Assembly: GCA_020832415.1 (NCBI GenBank)
Contig: JAFIES010000122.1
Coordinates: 1 to 64,000, forward strand
Direction: 5' to 3'
Length of the DNA stretch: 64,000 nucleotides
Origin: Balneolaceae bacterium
Lineage (GTDB): Bacteria; Bacteroidota; Rhodothermia; Balneolales; Balneolaceae
The translations under genes and the position numbers were made by a program. Under the pieces are notes generated by a model. It made no database searches. It saw only the letters and a list, made by a program, of their open reading frames with translations, and was not told the DNA's origin. Shown piece by piece: positions 56,300-64,000 of the stretch (position 1 is its first letter; the number at the start of each line of letters is the position of its first letter).

Positions 56300-57469
56300 T
56301 CAGAGCAAGGCCTGTTCCACATCAGCAATAATATCTTCGTGTTGCTCCAGACCAATGGCAATTCGAATCAGGCCGGGAGTTATACCCACAGAGACTCGCT
56401 CTTCTTCACTCAGTTTAGAGTGAGTGGTTGTGGCGGGATGCGTTACAATGGTTCTGGTATCACCAAGATTTGCAGATCGGGATAGGAGTGAGATCTTATC
56501 AATAAACTGCATGGCCTTTTCAATGCCTCCTTTTATCTCAAAGCAGACCACTCCGCCGCCTCGTTTCATCTGCTTTTTGGCCAGTTCTAACTGCGGATGA
56601 TCTTTGTGAAACGGATATTTTACAAACTCTACATGTGGATGATCGCCTAAAAATTGTGCCAGTTTCTCGGCATTGTCGCAGTGGCGCTCCATACGAACGG
56701 CAAGTGTTTCGAGGCTTTTACTGAATAGCCACGCATTAAATGGTGATAGTGCGGGGCCGGTATGCCGGGTGAAGAATCGGATTTTCTCCATGTATGTTTC
56801 ACTGCCAACAATCACCCCGCCGATGGCACGTCCCTGTCCGTCGATAAATTTTGTGGCCGAGTGCTGCACAAGATCGGCACCAAAATCGATCGGCCTCTGC
56901 AAATATGGGGTTGCGAAACAGTTATCAACCACAAATATGAGGTTGTGAGCTTTGGCCAGATTGCCGGCCCATTCGAGGTCAATAAGGTCGAGCCCGGGAT
57001 TTGAGGGTGTTTCGAGAAAAAGCATTTTTGTGTTTGGCTGAATGAGGGATTCCCACGATTCAGGATTGCCGGTATCGGCGTAGGTGAAAGAGATTCCCCA
57101 TCGGGGTAAAATTTGGCTGAGAATTTGATGAGATGAACCAAATAGCGATCGGGAAGCCAGCAGATGATCTCCCTGATTGAGCAGGCCGGCAAGACAACCA
57201 AATACTCCCGCCATGCCAGACGCCGTAGCCACACCACTTTCGGCACCTTCCATTGTGCAGATTTTGGCAATGAATTCGTCGGTATTGGGGTTGGAGTACC
57301 TGCTGTAGACGTTTCCTTCTATCTCGTTGGCAAACATGGCCCGGGCATGCTCGGCCGATTCGAACGTAAAGCTGGAGGTCATGTATAGCGGAGTGGAGTG
57401 CTCACGTTCACCGGTAGAGGGAGTTTGCGTTCGGATTGCATCCGTTTCAAAATGGTTCTTTTTTGGCAT
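56300..57469 (-). CDS. metZ: O-succinyl/acetylhomoserine sulfhydrylase (MetZ-type)
   Basis: A 389-residue PLP enzyme of the Cys/Met metabolism family; the Schiff-base lysine is Lys207 in HSATKFIDGQGRAIGG. YSRYSNPNTDEFI and ETPSNPG are the cofactor-site stretches. It converts an acylhomoserine and sulfide to homocysteine; cystathionine gamma-synthase or methionine gamma-lyase activities are close relatives and cannot be excluded. The OsmC gene is just upstream. Confidence 0.87.
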   Translation of the reverse strand: MPKKNHFETDAIRTQTPSTGEREHSTPLYMTSSFTFESAEHARAMFANEIEGNVYSRYSNPNTDEFIAKICTMEGAESGVATASGMAGVFGCLAGLLNQGDHLLASRSLFGSSHQILSQILPRWGISFTYADTGNPESWESLIQPNTKMLFLETPSNPGLDLIDLEWAGNLAKAHNLIFVVDNCFATPYLQRPIDFGADLVQHSATKFIDGQGRAIGGVIVGSETYMEKIRFFTRHTGPALSPFNAWLFSKSLETLAVRMERHCDNAEKLAQFLGDHPHVEFVKYPFHKDHPQLELAKKQMKRGGGVVCFEIKGGIEKAMQFIDKISLLSRSANLGDTRTIVTHPATTTHSKLSEEERVSVGITPGLIRIAIGLEQHEDIIADVEQALL

Positions 57470-57524
57470 ATTGCTATCTGAATATTCAGGGGGTTTAGAT
57501 TGCTCTCTGGCCTCAAGCCTTAGA

Positions 57525-57941
57525 TTATGCTGTTATCTCAAAACTGCTCGTAATTTTTGCCGTTTTTTCCAGAGTTTTTGATACCGAGCAATACTTGGTA
57601 AGTGAAAGATCAATTGCCCGGGCTACTTTGTTTTCATCCAGATCGCCTTTAAAGATAAAGTGAATGTGGATCGATTTGAATTCAGAGTAGCTGCCCACAG
57701 AAACTCTGTCTCCCGTAACTTCAATTTTCAGGTCATCGGGATTTTGCCGCTGCTTTTTGAGGATTCCCACCACATCAATGGCAGAGCAGCCACCCGCTGC
57801 AGCAAGAAGCATCTGCATGGGCCGGAACCCTCCGTTGATGCCGCCAATCTCACCGGTGCCATCCATCTGAAGAGTGATGCCATCTTCGTTTTTTGCTTCC
57901 ATGTGTACGGCATCATTCAGCCGCTGAATCGAAATTTTCAT
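57525..57941 (-). CDS. OsmC-family protein
   Basis: A 138-residue peroxidase-fold protein with both catalytic cysteines: GGCSAIDVV and KYCSVSKTL. The family reduces organic hydroperoxides, although some are redox carriers. I chose the ATG at 57941; the TTG one codon upstream is unnecessary. Same strand as metZ. Confidence 0.86.
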   Translation of the reverse strand: MKISIQRLNDAVHMEAKNEDGITLQMDGTGEIGGINGGFRPMQMLLAAAGGCSAIDVVGILKKQRQNPDDLKIEVTGDRVSVGSYSEFKSIHIHFIFKGDLDENKVARAIDLSLTKYCSVSKTLEKTAKITSSFEITA

Positions 57942-57944
57942 CAA

Positions 57945-58291
57945 AATGTCTGTTTAGTGATTGTTTGAACAGAAAATACCGAATTTTTGGGTAGGTTTGT
58001 GGATGTTAATGGGAAAAGAGAAAAGTGATCTGCTGCGCATGCTGTTTTAATGACAACCGGCTCATTTTCTCTTTGGTTGATGCAGATCTCGATCTGAAAG
58101 TTTTAGTACCGATTAAATGATTTAATCGGAAGGTTTTATCGGCTGGATGAGCTTATTATCGGAACAAAATAGTCGCCTGTTTGCGGAAAGAGTTGTTTTG
58201 AATTATTATGCGGAGAAATTGTCTGTTTTATTAGATGAGGACAAATAGATGTTATGCCTCCTCTCCTTACAATAAAATAGCACTTGATTAA
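57945..58291. other. Gene-free stretch with a palindrome and a small open frame
   Basis: CCGATTAAA-TGA-TTTAATCGG (58109-58129) is a perfect 9-bp inverted repeat without a T-run, so an operator rather than a terminator. A 33-residue frame (58147-58248, MSLLSEQNSRLF...LLDEDK) has no visible ribosome-binding site; frame just before the palindrome also ends in a stop. Possibly decayed coding DNA; I give no function. Confidence 0.35.
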
Positions 58292-58309
58292 GTTAACATT
58301 ATTGTTAAC
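58292..58309. promoter_or_regulatory. Putative antitoxin operator
   Basis: GTTAACA-TTAT-TGTTAAC is a perfect 7-bp inverted repeat nine bases ahead of the toxin start, the usual position for autorepression by an HTH antitoxin. Confidence 0.55.
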
Positions 58310-58318
58310 ATTTAGCCT

Positions 58319-58675
58319 GTGAAAGAAATCAAATTCTATAAAACCGCATCAGGCAAAGTTCCGGTCAAAGAGTTTTTAGATTCTTTGAGTTCAAAGCATG
58401 CTCAAAAAGTTGCCTGGGTGTTGGAATTAGTTGAAAGACTGGATCAGGTACCCGTGCAATACTTCAAAAAGTTAAAAAGCACAGATGATATCTGGAAGGT
58501 ACGTGCCAGAGTCGGATCCAACAGTTTTCGGATGTTGGGTTTTATAGATGATGATGAGTTTGTCATACTCACTAACGGATTTGCCAAAAAATCACAGAAA
58601 ACACCGAAAAAAGAAATTAAACTGGCAGAGCAGCGTAAGGCTGATTATCTGTCTCGAAAAGGAGGTAAACTATGA
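58319..58675 (+). CDS. RelE/ParE-family toxin (HigB/Gp49-like)
   Basis: A 118-residue protein with the Gp49-like pattern [38 protein letters not shown], then [17 protein letters not shown], which is diagnostic of HigB-type mRNA interferases. Start GTG. It overlaps the antitoxin by four bases (ATGA). Toxin first, antitoxin second is the HigBA order. Confidence 0.88.
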   Translation: MKEIKFYKTASGKVPVKEFLDSLSSKHAQKVAWVLELVERLDQVPVQYFKKLKSTDDIWKVRARVGSNSFRMLGFIDDDEFVILTNGFAKKSQKTPKKEIKLAEQRKADYLSRKGGKL

Positions 58676-58950
58676 GTGATCTTCAAACATATATTAGCGA
58701 CCGAAAGAAACGAGACCCTGAATTTGCAAAAGGATATGATGAAGGGTTCCGTAGCTTCAAAATCGGAGTTCTTCTTAAGCAAGCCCGTGAGGAGGCCGGT
58801 CTGACTCAGGATGAACTTGCCAAACAATTAAACACAAAAAAAACAGCCATCTCACGAATTGAGAATCACGCCGAAGACATTCGGCTATCAACTTTGGAGA
58901 AGTATGCCCAGGCATTTGGGAAAAAGCTCAGAGTTGAACTTGTGGAGTGA
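58672..58950 (+). CDS. XRE-family antitoxin (HigA-like)
   Basis: A 92-residue protein with N-terminal helical region that should bind the toxin, and a helix-turn-helix (about 33-85; [31 protein letters not shown]). Pairs with the toxin in front of it and likely binds the inverted repeat ahead of the operon. Confidence 0.87.
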   Translation: MSDLQTYISDRKKRDPEFAKGYDEGFRSFKIGVLLKQAREEAGLTQDELAKQLNTKKTAISRIENHAEDIRLSTLEKYAQAFGKKLRVELVE

Positions 58951-59066
58951 GGCAGGCATAACCAGCGGTTCGTGAGGATTTGTTTTTACTTTGGATCGTT
59001 GGAAAATGTGATGTCTCAACACACAATCGCCAAACCATTATGGCGCATCATAAAACTTAACACTCT

Positions 59067-59432
59067 ATGAAACCGACACCGGAACACAATGAACGAATGG
59101 CTAAACTGACATTCGCATCGGTTTATCCGCATTACATCACAAAAGTTGAGAAAAAAGGGAGAACCAAAGAAGAGTTACACCGGGTTATTGAATGGCTTAC
59201 AGGCTACAATGATGATAAACTGTAAGAATTGATTAATGAAAAAGTAACCTTTGAAGCGTTCTTTAAGAGTGCAAAACTGAACCCGAATGCTCACTTGATT
59301 ACGGGCGTAATTTGCGGTTATATGATAGAGGAGATAGAAAACCCCCTTACGAAACAAGTTAGATATCTCGACAAGCTGGTGGATGAACTGGCGAAAGGCA
59401 AAAAAATGGAAAAAATCCTGAGAACTTCTTAA
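59067..59432 (+). pseudogene. DUF2200 gene interrupted by an in-frame stop
   Basis: The reading frame runs from ATG at 59067 (MKPTPEHNERMAKLTFASVY) to 59432, 121 codons, with a TAA at 59223-59225 between KL and ELINEKVTF. The part after the stop ([40 protein letters not shown]) continues in the same frame, so no base is lost. A CAA to TAA change is the simplest cause. Either the gene is dead, or the sequence has one error; the second half has a TTG at 59229 that might restart. Confidence 0.8.
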
Positions 59433-59435
59433 GCA

Positions 59436-59951
59436 ATGTCGTTAACGAACATAACTCAAAAAAAACAGATGAAATCATACAAAACTGAACTAAAATGGGC
59501 ATTGCTATTTACAGGTATGATGCTTTCTTGGATGGTGATGGAGAGACTTGTTGGTGTTCATGATATACATATTGATAAGCATGTAATCGTAACGAATCTG
59601 ATTGCAATTCCTGCAATCGCAATCTATGTATTTGCTCTGCTCGACAAAAGAAAGAGAGATTATAACGGTTACATGAGCTATAAACAGGGGGTAGTCTCAG
59701 GATTCGTCATCACATTAATCGTAACAGTATTCAGCCCTCTTACTCAAATTATCACGTCAACCATTATTTCGCCGGATTACTTCACCAATATGATTGAATA
59801 TTCCGTGGAGAGTGAAAAAATGACCCGAAATGAAGCAGAAAATTTTTTCAATCTGCAAAGTTATCTGAAGCAAGTGGTTATAGGAACACCCATCATGGGT
59901 TTCATAACTACAATAATTGTGGCCTTTTTTACAAAGAAAACCAAGAGCTGA
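59436..59951 (+). CDS. DUF4199 membrane protein
   Basis: A 171-residue protein with four hydrophobic segments (about 21-40, 50-68, 84-105 and 140-165) in the DUF4199 pattern, as in the protein at 23334. ATG at 59469 gives a start closer to the family usual (MKSYKTELKWALLF). Function unknown. The start lies three bases after the DUF2200 stop. Confidence 0.72.
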   Translation: MSLTNITQKKQMKSYKTELKWALLFTGMMLSWMVMERLVGVHDIHIDKHVIVTNLIAIPAIAIYVFALLDKRKRDYNGYMSYKQGVVSGFVITLIVTVFSPLTQIITSTIISPDYFTNMIEYSVESEKMTRNEAENFFNLQSYLKQVVIGTPIMGFITTIIVAFFTKKTKS

Positions 59952-60092
59952 GAACATACGGATAAGATTATTTTTATATAAAAGTATCTAAATATACAAT
60001 TGAGTACATTAATAATAGATGCATAATCGCCGGATGAATTCGGAGAAAAAGTGGTCTGTCAACCGGCTTAAACCACATCTAATGGGGTTGAT

Positions 60093-61250
60093 ATGAATGC
60101 AGAAGCTGACGAAAGTTCATTAAAAGAGCGCTTTGAAGAACTTATCTATGGATCTGAAAGCTTTTTTGGAGAGCTGATTAAAAACTCATTTGATATGATT
60201 GTACTACTCGATTCAGATGGATTACAGCATTACGTAAGTGAATCATGCGAGAAAATTTTGGGCTACAAACCCGATGAATTAATCGGAATTGATGTAATTG
60301 AGGAGATGATACATCCCGAGGATAAACAGAAGACTTTTGAGGGATTGAAAGGAATCATAGAAAAGACAAAATTCGGGGGCACTCAGTACCGGCATAAACA
60401 TAAGAACGGCAGCTGGGTTTATCTTGAAACATTTGGCACAAACCAGCTGGATAATCCCTTAATTAAGGCTGTTGTGCTTAATGTACGTGATGTTACAGCG
60501 CGAAAACAGAGTGAAGAAGCACTGTTGGAAAGTGAGGCACGGTTAAATCAGTTAATTGCTACAAAAGATAAATTCTTCTCAATTATCGGGCATGATTTGA
60601 GAAATCCCTTTGCAGGTATTATCGGTTTGAGCGAATTGCTGATCAAAGAAGTTGAATCTGAAAATTACGATGACGTTGCTGATTATGCGCACTTAATACA
60701 TGATTCATCCATCAAAGCGATGGATCTGCTTACAAATCTGCTGCTGTGGTCGAGAACTCAAACAGGCCGGTACGATTATCAACCTGATCACTTCAACATT
60801 ACGGAAATTATTAAAGAAGAAATTGAACTTCTGAGAGACAGCGCAAACCTGAAATCAGTGGCAATTGACTGTGTTACAAAAGAAAATATTTCTCTGTTTG
60901 CAGATAAATCGATGATCAAACTCGTAATCAGAAATTTAATATCAAATGCAGTGAAATTTTCATATTCCGGAAGCAGCGTTATCATTACCGTTGAACCATC
61001 CGAGGATAAAATAATGGTGAACATTACCGACAGCGGAATGGGAATTGACCCTAAACAGCTGGAGGTTCTGTTTCAGCTTGATAAAAGGTACTCAACTGCG
61101 GGTACAAACAATGAGATGGGATCCGGTTTGGGCCTGCTGCTTTGCAAGGAATTCATTGATCTTCACAACGGAGAAATTTGGGCAGAAAGCGAACCCGGCA
61201 AAGGAAGTACGTTCTCATTCTCAATTCCCATTTTTGATACGTTTGCCTGA
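60093..61250 (+). CDS. PAS-domain sensor histidine kinase
   Basis: A 385-residue soluble kinase: one PAS/PAC domain (about 24-137), HisKA with His167 in SIIGHDLRNPF, and HATPase with NLISNAVKFS, DSGMGID and GSGLGLLLCKEF. No receiver gene adjacent, so an orphan kinase. It faces arsS convergently. Confidence 0.9.
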   Translation: MNAEADESSLKERFEELIYGSESFFGELIKNSFDMIVLLDSDGLQHYVSESCEKILGYKPDELIGIDVIEEMIHPEDKQKTFEGLKGIIEKTKFGGTQYRHKHKNGSWVYLETFGTNQLDNPLIKAVVLNVRDVTARKQSEEALLESEARLNQLIATKDKFFSIIGHDLRNPFAGIIGLSELLIKEVESENYDDVADYAHLIHDSSIKAMDLLTNLLLWSRTQTGRYDYQPDHFNITEIIKEEIELLRDSANLKSVAIDCVTKENISLFADKSMIKLVIRNLISNAVKFSYSGSSVIITVEPSEDKIMVNITDSGMGIDPKQLEVLFQLDKRYSTAGTNNEMGSGLGLLLCKEFIDLHNGEIWAESEPGKGSTFSFSIPIFDTFA

Positions 61251-61261
61251 TCAATTCAAAC

Positions 61262-62308
61262 TCAAGTAACTGCCCCGCCACAACTGCTGCCGGCACCGGC
61301 CGTACAGCCAAAACAGTGCTGATTAACCACAATTTCGCGGCTGTTAAGTTTTTTGAGATTCCAGTTTTTAATGTGATCGGGTGCTCCGTGATTGGTTTTC
61401 ATTTGGAGCATCTGGTTGAAATCGCAATCGTACAGCGAGCCATCCCACCCAATGGATATGGTATTTCTGCACATCACACCCATAGCGGCAGATGGGTTAA
61501 AAGAAGTGATCAGCTTTTCCATGTACTCCTCGAGGTTGCCGCTCATCACAAGAAAATGTAAATAGCGGCTTATCGGTAAATTTGTAATGGTAAAGAGATC
61601 ATTAAAAACAATTGAATGGTCATTCCACAAGCGCTCTTTGTAATCCTGTTTGAGCGACTCCTGATCGGGAGGTAAAAAGGCTCCAACCGGATTATATACA
61701 AGATTGAGCAGAAGGCCGGTCTCCTCTTTGCCGTACCCGATCTCATTCAGAATCTTAAGCACCGTCATCGATTTGTCGTAGGTTCCTTCACCGCGCTGTA
61801 TATCCGTCCGCCGCTTACTGTAGAAGGGGAGTGAACAGGTGATTTCAACACCGCGATCGGCCATAAACTGTGGCAGGTCTTCAAACTTTCGGGTATCGAG
61901 AATGGTCAGGTTTGAACGCACGATAATATGTTTGCCCAGTTTCGAAACTTCATCAACAAACCACCGGAAATGAGGATTCATTTCAGGGGCGCCGCCGGTG
62001 AGATCGACAGTTTGAATATCAGAATCTTTGAGAGCATCGAGGCAGTATTGCAGCGTCTCTTTGGTCATGATCTCCTTCCGGTCCGGTCCGGCATCCACAT
62101 GGCAATGTTTGCAGGTCATATTGCACATGTAACCTACATTGATCTGGAAAATTTCGATACCTGTTGGTTTGAGCGGTAAAAGGCCTATCTCATCCAGTTT
62201 TTTCTCAAACTTGTCGAGATTCTTCACTTTGTCGTTATGATTGTTGATGACATCAATCTGAACATTCGGATCAGAAAGAGAGTGGCTTTGTGCGATCAGG
62301 GACTTCAT
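61262..62308 (-). CDS. arsS: Arsenosugar biosynthesis radical SAM protein ArsS
   Basis: A 348-residue radical SAM enzyme. The cluster motif is Cys62-Cys66-Cys69 (CNMTCKHC), and a Cys-rich C-terminus (Cys332, Cys335, Cys343) may bind a second cluster, as in TIGR04167. It makes the ribosyl-arsenic bond from dimethylarsenite in arsenosugar synthesis. An arsM methyltransferase, usually nearby, is not in the window. A tandem repeat lies just ahead of its start. Confidence 0.86.
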   Translation of the reverse strand: MKSLIAQSHSLSDPNVQIDVINNHNDKVKNLDKFEKKLDEIGLLPLKPTGIEIFQINVGYMCNMTCKHCHVDAGPDRKEIMTKETLQYCLDALKDSDIQTVDLTGGAPEMNPHFRWFVDEVSKLGKHIIVRSNLTILDTRKFEDLPQFMADRGVEITCSLPFYSKRRTDIQRGEGTYDKSMTVLKILNEIGYGKEETGLLLNLVYNPVGAFLPPDQESLKQDYKERLWNDHSIVFNDLFTITNLPISRYLHFLVMSGNLEEYMEKLITSFNPSAAMGVMCRNTISIGWDGSLYDCDFNQMLQMKTNHGAPDHIKNWNLKKLNSREIVVNQHCFGCTAGAGSSCGGAVT

Positions 62309-62314
62309 ATTTTT

Positions 62315-62352
62315 AGTGAAAAGTGAAAAGTGAAAAGTGAAAAGTGAAAAGT
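62315..62352. repeat. Heptamer tandem repeat (AGTGAAA)
   Basis: Five exact copies of AGTGAAA plus a partial AGT, between arsS and the peroxidase-like gene, starting seven bases upstream of the arsS start on the minus strand (read there as TTTCACT). Such repeats can change in copy number by slippage. Confidence 0.95.
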
Positions 62353-62394
62353 TGTATTGTCTGATTAATTAAAAAATCTTCTTCAAGACTCAAC

Positions 62395-62736
62395 CTACAT
62401 ACTAAGCTTATCTACCTTATTCATCATCTGTACACCGTGTACAAGTGAGGCGCCGCCTCGAATGGCTGTTGCAACATGTACGGCCTCCATCATTTGCTCT
62501 TCAGAATAGCCTTTTTCGAGGCTCTCTTCCGTATAGGCATCAATGCAGTAGGGGCATTGCACAGCGTGCGCAACGGCAAGTGCAATCAGTGATTTTTCCC
62601 TGGCAGAGAGAGCACTGTCAGCAAATACGGTTCCGTAGTAGTCAAAAAATTTATCAGCCAGCTCTTTTTGAAACTCGCCTACGTTGCCAAACTTTTTCAG
62701 GTCGTCCGGGTTGTAATATGTCTTTTCCATAGTCAT
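62395..62736 (-). CDS. Arsenosugar-associated peroxidase-like protein (AhpD fold)
   Basis: A 113-residue carboxymuconolactone-decarboxylase/AhpD-like protein with redox motif CPYC (Cys61, Cys64) in HAVQCPYCIDAYTE; the AhpD histidine four residues on is Tyr here. The type usually accompanies ArsS (TIGR04169). It lies upstream of arsS on the same strand. Confidence 0.84.
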   Translation of the reverse strand: MTMEKTYYNPDDLKKFGNVGEFQKELADKFFDYYGTVFADSALSAREKSLIALAVAHAVQCPYCIDAYTEESLEKGYSEEQMMEAVHVATAIRGGASLVHGVQMMNKVDKLSM

Positions 62737-62947
62737 TTAAATAGTAAGATGATTGGTTTTTATTCACTACGAAGTTATAGTATTTGTGGATTGGAAAAAT
62801 TACATATTCTCAGGCTCAATAATTCCAATCAATCAGTGATGTGCAAGGTACTCATCCGGGAATTGCAGTTTATCACAAAAGATTAAACTGATAGATTGCG
62901 GATAGAAGGTACTTAAAAAATTCATTTCAGCGGCGTACTTTAGTGAT

Positions 62948-63571
62948 ATGGATTTGAAGAAAAAAGATGAGAAAATCAGTGCATCAGCCAGAATTATTCC
63001 GGATTTGATGAAACTGGGAACCGTAAAAACATTTGAGAAAGGAGATGTTCTTTTTCAGGAAGAGAGCCTTATACAGACCATCCCGATTATTATTTCCGGA
63101 AGCGTAAAAGTTTACCGTACGGATGATGACTACAAAGAGATTTTGCTCTACTACCTTACCGAGGGTGAAACGTGCATTATGTCGCTTTTTGGTGGAATGT
63201 ATAACGAAACGAGCAAGGTGAAAGCCGTTGCCAGTGAAGATAGTGAGATTTTAATGCTGCCGGTTTATAAAGCAGGCGCACTGATGAAAACGCACCCCGA
63301 CTGGATCGATTACATCTTCAGTTTGTATCACCAGCGATTTACCGAACTGCTCGATGTGGTAAATGCAGTTGCGTTTAAAAAACTGGATGTGAGATTACAT
63401 GATCTGATCAGTAAGAAGGCCGAAATTACAGGTACAAAAACCCTGATGATCACACACGAAGAGCTCGCCAACGAACTGGGCACGGCAAGAGTGGTGGTTT
63501 CCCGGCTGCTGAAACAGATGGAGAAAGAGAGCCTCGTGAAACTGGGCAGAAATCAAATTACTCTTCTGTAA
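62948..63571 (+). CDS. Crp/Fnr-family transcription regulator
   Basis: A 207-residue regulator: cyclic-nucleotide-like binding domain (about 15-125; KGDVLFQEE, LTEGETCIMSLFGG) and helix-turn-helix (about 165-200; TRVVVSRL-type recognition in ELANELGTARVVVSRLLKQM). No FNR-type cysteines are evident near the N-terminus. Divergent from the arsenosugar genes and followed by a thiol-redox pair, so it may control either side. Confidence 0.88.
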   Translation: MDLKKKDEKISASARIIPDLMKLGTVKTFEKGDVLFQEESLIQTIPIIISGSVKVYRTDDDYKEILLYYLTEGETCIMSLFGGMYNETSKVKAVASEDSEILMLPVYKAGALMKTHPDWIDYIFSLYHQRFTELLDVVNAVAFKKLDVRLHDLISKKAEITGTKTLMITHEELANELGTARVVVSRLLKQMEKESLVKLGRNQITLL

Positions 63572-63642
63572 CAAAAGTGACTGAGTTTAAAATAAGTGTT
63601 CAGTAGTTTGTTGATGTTCTATCAATCATAAAACAGAAAACA

Positions 63643-63891
63643 ATGCTTGCAGCAGTAAAACAACAACTACTTACAAACTGGCACCCCATGCGTTGGGTGG
63701 CCCTGGGTATTTCACTTATTCTCGGTTTTAACTGGCTGGTGAACAGCGCACCTGTTTCAGGGTTTATAGCACTCTTTTTTCTCTTTCAGGCAGTTACCAA
63801 TACGGGCTGTTTGGCAGGCCAGTGTGCTCCGGCAAGGCATCAGATGAGTGATGAAAACGAAGAAATTACATACGAAGAAATCAAAAAATAG
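63643..63891 (+). CDS. DUF2892-like small membrane protein
   Basis: An 82-residue protein with two hydrophobic segments (about 18-33 and 38-52), followed by TGCLAGQCAP, a Cys pair seen in YgaP-like DUF2892 proteins associated with rhodanese and thioredoxin genes. Thioredoxin begins twelve bases later. Confidence 0.72.
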   Translation: MLAAVKQQLLTNWHPMRWVALGISLILGFNWLVNSAPVSGFIALFFLFQAVTNTGCLAGQCAPARHQMSDENEEITYEEIKK

Positions 63892-63903
63892 ATCAACAAA
63901 CGA

Positions 63904-64000
63904 ATGGAAACACAAATAAAAGAGAAGAGCTTTTCAGAAATCATCAAAGGGGATACTCCCGTACTTGTAGACTTTTACGCAGATTGGTGCGGTCCCTGTA
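63904..64000 (+). CDS. Thioredoxin (5' part, cut by window end)
   Basis: The visible 32 codons begin [16 protein letters not shown] and reach [13 protein letters not shown], the thioredoxin active site. The rest is outside the window. Confidence 0.9.
   Translation, partial: METQIKEKSFSEIIKGDTPVLVDFYADWCGPC

Noticed and set aside
1-64000. CRISPR array, phage, or insertion sequence with transposase
   Set aside because: No regularly spaced direct repeats, cas, phage structural or transposase genes were seen.

Overview
The window looks like chromosomal DNA from a Bacteroidota/Balneolota-type bacterium, most likely a marine or halophilic member of the Balneolaceae; this is inferred from gene content only. 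Pointers are a PorX-type receiver-PglZ protein, GldC, DUF4199 membrane proteins, a BatA-type protein, a MetZ-type sulfhydrylase, an ArsS arsenosugar radical SAM enzyme, A/T-rich TAnnTTTG-like promoter sequences, and many genes without a strong Shine-Dalgarno. Almost everything is core, densely packed genome. No phage, plasmid, CRISPR array or insertion sequence with a transposase gene was found.

Layout. 1-3100: end of a palindromic repeat, a 75-residue unknown protein, a lipase/OB-fold gene pair and an odd tRNA-Arg locus (two intact tRNAs, one broken copy, and tandem copies of a tRNA 3' end plus terminator). 3101-8181: a soluble six-PAS histidine kinase overlapping a lone receiver, facing a membrane-bound HisKA_2-type kinase. 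8278-12161: D-aminoacylase-like protein, NYN-LOTUS protein, a small DUF1508-like gene and a hydrolase. 12283-17265: ComEA-like HhH protein, porX-tsaE, an unknown small protein, and thiN with an SSS transporter. 17388-17581: second copy of the palindromic repeat. 17639-26882: a long plus-strand run (NrnA, HtrA, RluD, GldC, AccA, thioesterase, membrane proteins, CPBP protease, CdsA, TIGR01777 epimerase). 26897-37430: large lipoprotein with a beta-propeller, BatA protein, HflX, CBS protein and a TPR protein. 37436-46908: AroA, Hsp20-DnaK, DUF4438 protein, nadB-nadC-nadA for de novo NAD synthesis, and TsaD. 47050-53780: Rel, HU-RuvX-Def-Fmt, an ankyrin protein and GAPDH. 53781-54644: an 860-base non-coding island with an amidohydrolase gene remnant and two kinds of repeat. 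54645-64000: amidohydrolase lipoprotein, OsmC-MetZ, a HigBA-like toxin-antitoxin pair, a DUF2200 gene with an in-frame stop, a PAS histidine kinase, ArsS with its peroxidase-like partner, a Crp/Fnr regulator, a DUF2892-like protein and the start of thioredoxin.

How the parts fit: TsaE and TsaD both belong to t6A tRNA modification; Def and Fmt handle formyl-methionine; PorX and GldC point to type IX secretion or gliding-derived machinery; AccA, CdsA and the thioesterase belong to lipid metabolism. I see no clear new multi-gene system. The least ordinary signals are the tRNA-Arg array, two kinds of non-autonomous repeat that share terminal sequences, the decayed amidohydrolase paralogue beside the second repeat, the single-stop DUF2200 gene, and the heptamer tandem repeat ahead of arsS.
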